From Brugia malayi (Eukaryota; Nematoda; Chromadorea; Rhabditida; Onchocercidae), in assembly GCF_000002995.4 (NCBI RefSeq), contig NW_025062479.1, positions 24,110,221 through 24,174,220 on the forward strand: a stretch of DNA of 64,000 nucleotides, in the 5' to 3' direction. The number at the start of each line of letters is the position of its first letter. Within the stretch, counting starts at the first letter, position 1. The notes beneath the pieces were generated by a model. The model worked only from the letters and a program-made list of their open reading frames with translations, was not told the DNA's origin and searched no databases. A program made the position numbers and the translations under genes. Shown piece by piece: positions 58,540-64,000 of this stretch.

Positions 58540-59470
58540 GTATTTCAATTTATTTATTTTTCAATCAAGCCAAAATTTTTTTGGAATATTTTTTATTTAA
58601 AAAAACATTTTAAACTATACTAATTGATAAAATTAATTGATAATAATCAATAAAAGTATTTCAATTTATTTATTTTTCAATCAAACCAAAATTTTTTTGA
58701 AATATTTTTTACTTAAAAGGACATTTTAAACTATACTAATTGATGAAATTAATTGATAATATATCATTGAAAGTATTTCAATCAAACCAAAATTTTTTTG
58801 AAATATTTTTGTAAACGATATTTTAAACTATACTAATTGATAAAATTAATTGATAATAATCAATAAAAGTATTTCAATCAAACCAAAATTTTTTTGAAAT
58901 ATTTTTGTAAACGATATTTTAAACTATACTAATTGATAAAATTAATTGATAATAATCAATGAAAGTATTTCAATCAAACCAAAATTTTTTTGAAATATTT
59001 TTTACTTAAAAGGACATTTTAAACTATACTAATTGATGAAATTAATTGATAATATATCATTGAAAGTATTTCAATTTATTTATTTTTCAATCAAGCCAAA
59101 ATTTTTTTGAAATATTTTTGTAAACGATATTTTAAACTATACTAATTGATAAAATTAATTGATAATAATCAATGAAAGTATTTCAATCAAACCAAAATTT
59201 TTTTGAAATATTTTTGTAAACGATATTTTAAACTATACTAATTGATGAAATTAATTGATAATATATCATTGAAAGTATTTCAGTTTATTTATTTTTCAAT
59301 CAAGCCAAAATTTTTTTGAAATATTTTTGTAAACTATATTTCAAGCTATACTAATTGATAAAATTAATTGATAATAATCAATGAAAGTATTTCAATCAAA
59401 CCAAAATTTTTTTGAAATATTTTTGTAAACGATATTTTAAACTATACTAATTGATAAAATTAACTGATAA
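58540..59470. repeat. AT-rich tandem repeat of about 105-140 bp, eight copies
   Basis: Units: GAAAGTATTTCAAT, AATCAAACCAAAATTTTTTT, GAAATATTTTTGTAAACGAT, ATTTTAAACTATACTAATTG, ATAAAATTAATTGATAAT. Some copies contain an extra TTATTTATTTTTC segment, giving two length classes that alternate. Confidence 0.9.
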
Positions 59471-60347
59471 TAAAATATTTTTCTTCTCTTTTCAATACAC
59501 CAATTAGCAAAATGATATTAAACATTTGAACTTTTTTGCCCTCTAATCAAATTTTGACCTTTCATTCAAATGGAAGATTGAAGATGAGTTGATAAAGATG
59601 ATGAAAAGATATGAGTTAATTAAGTTTTGTATGCTTAGAAATCAATCAAATCCAATCTCTTTCGTCCTTTTCTTCCGTTTTGTCTTTGCACTAATTGAGT
59701 GTCTGATCAGTCAAGGTTAATTGCCTGATAGTTAAAACTGCATAATTAATCATTGAAAAATATTGACAAATACTTTTACTAAATGTTACTTTGTCCTTGG
59801 AATATATATATATTTTTTTTTTTTTTCAATATAAATATAAAAACATTTTAATTTTTTAAATTTGTTATTACTAATTTAAAATTCTTTTATTTCTTTAAAA
59901 AAAAAAAAAGAAAAAAAGAGAAACATTCTTTTGTTAACTTTTCGTTTACTGTATTTTATTAAGGAAACAAAAAGGAAATTTAAAAAAAAAAAAAAAAAGA
60001 AGAAATCGATCAATTGAAAAAATCTCTTTTCTTCTCATTTGGTCTACTGTATTAACAAAAAAAAAAAAAAAAAAAATTAGAAACGAACGAAGTAATATTT
60101 TTAATTTATATTTAAAAAAGAAAAAAAAATTAATTTCATTTCATATTTAAATAAAAAATTAAATATTTTTAATAGATAAAACTTGGAAGGGAAAAAAAAA
60201 AACCAATTTGAAATAGTTACAGGTGGTGTATATTTGATTAAATATTACTCCAAATTATTTTCTGTTAATGAGAAATTCAATTTTTTTTTTTTTAAAAAAT
60301 TTATGCAACAATTTTTTTTATTCTTTTATACATTATTTATTTAATTT

Positions 60348-60381
<34 letters not shown>

Positions 60382-60712
60382 AAAGTATTATAGCAAATAT
60401 ATTAGCAACCATTAATTTTTGTGTTCATGAACTTTTTTTCAATTATTTCTATGTCCAATCATTTTTTTAAAAGTACTTTTAATAGTTGTCTTTACAAATT
60501 TAATTCAATATATTAAATTTATTCTAATACGGTAAATTAGGAATTTTACAAAAAAAAAAAAAAAAAAATGAAAAAAAAATTATGCTGATAGCTATTTTTA
60601 TGATAATTTAAAATTTTGGTTTTTTTTAACCATCATTTTTTCTAATTTGTAAAAAAAAAATATTTAGAAATGAAATACTAATGATAAATTTGTTAACTTG
60701 CTAAAATTATGC

Positions 60713-61075
60713 TAAATTATGTTAACTTGATTACTTTTGTTTACTAGTTGTTTACTTGATTACTTTTGCTTACTAGTTGTTTACTTGATTACTTTTGATT
60801 ACTAGTTGTTTACTTGATTACTTTTGATTACTAGTTGTTTACTTGATTACTTTTGCTTACTAGTTGTTTACTTGATTACTTTTGATCACTAGTTGTTTAC
60901 TTGATTACTTTTGATCACTAGTTGTTTACTTGATTACTTTTGATTACTAGTTGTTTACTTGATTACTTTTGTTTACTAGTTGTTTACTTAATTACTTTTG
61001 CTTACTAGTTGTTTACTTGATTACTTTTGCTTACTAGTTGTTTGTTTGATTACTTTTGCTTATTAATTATTTAAT
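60713..61075. repeat. 29-bp minisatellite, about 12 copies
   Basis: Unit ACTTGATTACTTTTGCTTAC followed by TAGTTGTTT, nearly perfect over twelve copies with G(C/T/A)TTAC or GATCAC variants in the middle. Confidence 0.95.
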
Positions 61076-61189
61076 TGATTATTTTGCTTAAATTCTTTTG
61101 AGTGAAAAGTGAAATGAGAAGTGGAAAGGATTAGAATAGATAAATTGAATCAACGGTTTATAGTTAATAGTTAGTTTAGTGTTAAATAG

Positions 61190-61980
61190 CAACAGCTGAC
61201 TTTCTTGGTCATTTCATTTAGACATTTCATTTATCAGTTGCTAATTTTGCATTCTGATAACGAATGAAGTAGTAGTTAATAAAGACAATTGTAATTTAAT
61301 AGAAAATATTGATCATTTCTGTTCATTCAAACAAAATAAACAAATGGTCAAGTAAATAATTAATAAAAAAAGTAATCAAGTAAATAATTAATAAACAAGT
61401 AATTAAGTAAATAATTAATAAACAAAGTAATCAAGTAAGTGATTAATAAACAAGCAATTAAGTAAATAATTGATAAATTTCATGTAGACATTTCATTGAT
61501 CTGTTGATAATTTTGAATTTTGATAAAGAATGAAGTAGTAGTTAATGAAGATAATTGTAATTCAATTAGAAATGTTGAACCACTCAAAGAAAGTAAACAA
61601 GTAACCAAGTAAGTAATTAATAAACAAAGTAATCAAATAAATAATTGTAAATGGTATCTGTTGCTAATTTTGAAACGAATAAAGTAGTAGTTGATGAAGA
61701 TAATTGTAATTCAATAAAAAAACATTGGTTCACTCAAAGAAAGTAAACAAGTAATCAAGTAAATAATTGATAAATTTCATTTAAACATTTCATTTATCTG
61801 CTGCTAATTTTGAATTGTGTAAGAAAATGAAATAGTAATTAATGAAGATAATTGTAATTCAAAAAAAAAAAATTATTCATCATTTCTTTTCATTCAAACA
61901 AAATAAACAAGTAGCTAAGTAAATAATTAATAAGTAAACTAATCAAACAAATACACTTTGAATTAAAATTTTCATTTAAA
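61190..61980. repeat. About 200-bp diverged tandem repeat, four copies
   Basis: Units contain CATTTCATTTATCTGTTGCT, AATGAAGTAGTAGTTAATGA, AGATAATTGTAATTCAAT and runs of AAGTAAATAATTAATAAACA. The second half is itself a short repeat of AAGTAATCAAGTAAATAATT. Confidence 0.8.
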
Positions 61981-62159
61981 TCATCGTTACTTGTAAATAA
62001 GTTACTTGTAAACAGATTGTTTTTTTTTTTTCTTGAATTAATTTAATAAACTTTAAGAAACGGTAACGTTTTTTTTTTTATATTTTTTTTTTAATTTTGT
62101 GCTCAATTATTTTCTAATTTTCAAAATTCTTATTTCATTTCATTTCATTTAACTCACTT

Positions 62160-62445
62160 CTTTATATCATTCAACCAACTGCCTTTTAGCGCATTTAACA
62201 AATACCGCCACACGACAAAAATACACACTACACTTTCTATATTATTAATTACTCAGCTAAAATTGCTATATACAAAATCTTCGCAACTGTTCCAAATATA
62301 TAAAACGGAAAAAAAATTTTTTTTTTTTTTTTGTTTTGTTTTTTGCCGATAAGCAAGAAGCTATCAGTATTTGCCGATTATCCGACGACAAATGTTGATT
62401 TGACGACCGATTGTTACCTCCTGACCTCTTTCTTCTTCTTCTTCT

Positions 62446-62477
<32 letters not shown>

Positions 62478-62600
62478 CTCTTCTCCTTCATCTTCCATCT
62501 TTCTATTCGTTCAAAGGCAAATTTTCATCCGACTTATGGACGGACACCAATTGCTACCGCAAATTTTCTTCTTTTCTCGTTTTATCCATTCCGCTATCAT
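62160..62600. other. Higher-complexity island around a TCTTCT tract
   Basis: Includes GCGCATTTAACAAATACCGC, CCGATTATCCGACGACAAAT and GACTTATGGACGGACACCAA, flanking (TTC)n at about 62428-62468. Open frames exist on both strands, e.g. plus VFADYPTTNVDLTTDCYLL and minus RKRSGGNNRSSNQHLSSDNR. Both strands being open makes coding status uncertain; it may equally be a promoter or conserved non-coding block. Confidence 0.3.
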
Positions 62601-62859
62601 CATTAATACCAATTTTTGTTTGTCAATTTTGATTTGTTTCTTTTTAAAACCTCAAATGAAAAAAAAATTTTTTTTTTTTTTTTTGCTTACATTTACCGCA
62701 TAAATTCATTCATTCATTCATTCATTCATTTACTTTTCCACTCAATCAAAATTTATTTTAAAATTTTTCAATTACTTTTTTCTTTTTTCTCCTTCTATTT
62801 AGCATAGTTTATTGTTTTACTCTTCTTTTTAAATTATTATTTTACTGCAGTAAAAAAAA

Positions 62860-63330
62860 AACTGCTTTCAATTTTAGAATTTAAATTTGTAATTTATGAA
62901 AAAGAATGGAAGCTTAAGAAATTGGTATTCTTTTTAGTTTCTAATCTTTTTTCATCTCTCTCTCTCTCTCTCTTTCTCTCCCTTTTAGGATTTTAATTTG
63001 TAATTTATGAAAAAGGAGGAAAAAAAAAAAAGAAACTTAAGAAATTGGTATTCTTTCTAGTTTCTAATCTTTCTCTCTTTTAGAATTTAAATTTTTAATT
63101 TATGAAAAAGGGGAAAAAAAAAAAAGAAACTTAAAAAATTGGTATTCTTTCTAGTTTCTAATCTTTTTTCCTCTCTCTCTCTCTCTTCCTTTTAGGATTT
63201 AAATTTGTAATTTATGAAAAAGCGAAAAAAAAAAAATGAAATTTAAAAAATTGGTATCTTTTAAGTTACCATCTCTCTCTCTCTCTTTGTCATTTTCTTT
63301 TTTTTTTTTTTTTTTAAGTTAAGAAATTGG
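62860..63330. repeat. About 105-bp tandem repeat with CT tracts, four copies
   Basis: Each copy carries TTTTAGAATTTAAATTTGTA, ATTTATGAAAAAG, a poly(A) run, AACTTAAGAAATTGGTATTC, TTTCTAGTTTCTAATC and a (CT)n tract. Homopolymer and CT lengths differ between copies. Confidence 0.9.
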
Positions 63331-64000
63331 TAAAAAATGCTTCTTACGGAGTTTTAAAGCTTTCACACAAAAACAATTAGCTTTTCTTTCATTTTACCAA
63401 ACAAAAACAAATCAACAACCTTAAATTATTGATAGCTTACATTTTCTTTTCTTTCTTTTTTCTTTTCTTTCTTTTTTTGCTAAGAATGAATATGAATTTA
63501 GCATTGTTAAAAATTTTTCTCTTTTTTTCTTCAAAAAAAGAAAAAATAAAGAAAGGAAAACAAAAAAAAAAAAAAAAAAAACGAAGAAATACATTCATTA
63601 TTTATAATCTCATTAATGGATGATTTAGTTTTTTGAAAGTTAATTAATATCTAAAATACAATATTTGCACTTTTGCTTTTGCTCATTTTCCTTTTTTTAA
63701 TCAATATTTGCTCATTATTATAAAAAGTACAAGTTAAAATTAAAAAATTTTTCAAATAGTAAAGTTTTTTTAGAAAAAAAAAATACTTTAAAAAGAAATT
63801 TTATTTAAATTAAAATTTGAATTAATAATCATTTACTGTTATTTGTTTATTTATTGTTTATTCATTTGTTTGTCTTTTTTTTTTATTTTTAGAAACAAAT
63901 AAGCAATTCACTTATTTTAAGTCATTTATCAAAATTTAACAGTGCATTATTATCAGAAATAGTAATCATTAGGAATATTAATCAAATATGAATTATTTGA

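Larger units (their letters stand above)
42830..64000. other. About 21-kb gene-poor, satellite-rich region
   Basis: No exon chain could be built on either strand. The region alternates homopolymer-rich AT sequence with at least ten distinct tandem-repeat families listed separately. A few higher-complexity islands (45281-45526, 52419-52520, 54190-54450, 56150-56290, 62160-62600) break the pattern and could be exons, promoters or remnants. Confidence 0.6.

Overview
The window looks like nuclear DNA of a nematode. It is very AT-rich and packed with A/T homopolymers and tandem repeats. Its genes are split into short exons by GT-AG introns, and no bacterial gene organisation, transposase or integrase is visible. 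The gene content fits a nematode: a hedgehog-related Wart-type secreted protein (a family known from nematodes), a divergent SLC6/SNF transporter and an exostosin. A spirurid or other clade III worm is a reasonable guess, but the sequence alone does not settle the species. All gene models below were rebuilt by hand by matching splice phases exon to exon.

Layout. 1-3475: AT-rich flank with one minisatellite. 3476-10109 (+): secreted hedgehog-related protein with a Wart-like N-terminal region and a Q/N/P-rich tail but no Hog/Hint domain. 10868-12399 (+): four-pass LAPTM-like membrane protein. 14341-24014 (+): 16-exon SLC6 (SNF) transporter whose introns carry tandem repeats, several built from copies of its own 3' splice sites. 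25554-26208 (-): two-exon gene for a 69-residue secreted peptide. 32724-33721 (+): precursor of a cysteine-rich, probably amidated peptide with two possible last exons. 37259-42407 (-): 14-exon EXT1 (rib-1) ortholog for heparan sulfate synthesis, with a full-length but DxD-degenerate GT64 domain. 42408-64000: about 21.6 kb without a convincing gene. It holds a CRE-like minisatellite just upstream of rib-1 and many families of AT-rich satellites, plus a few higher-complexity islands that may be exons or regulatory elements.

The genes do not form an operon or a single pathway. Three encode secreted or signalling-type proteins, two encode membrane proteins and one a Golgi glycosyltransferase. 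The most unusual signals are: repeats seeded at 3' splice sites in the SLC6 gene, two one-base frame discrepancies in otherwise coherent gene models, an EXT1 GT64 domain with DER in place of the DED motif, two unreported-looking small secreted peptide genes, and a CACGTCA-rich promoter array.
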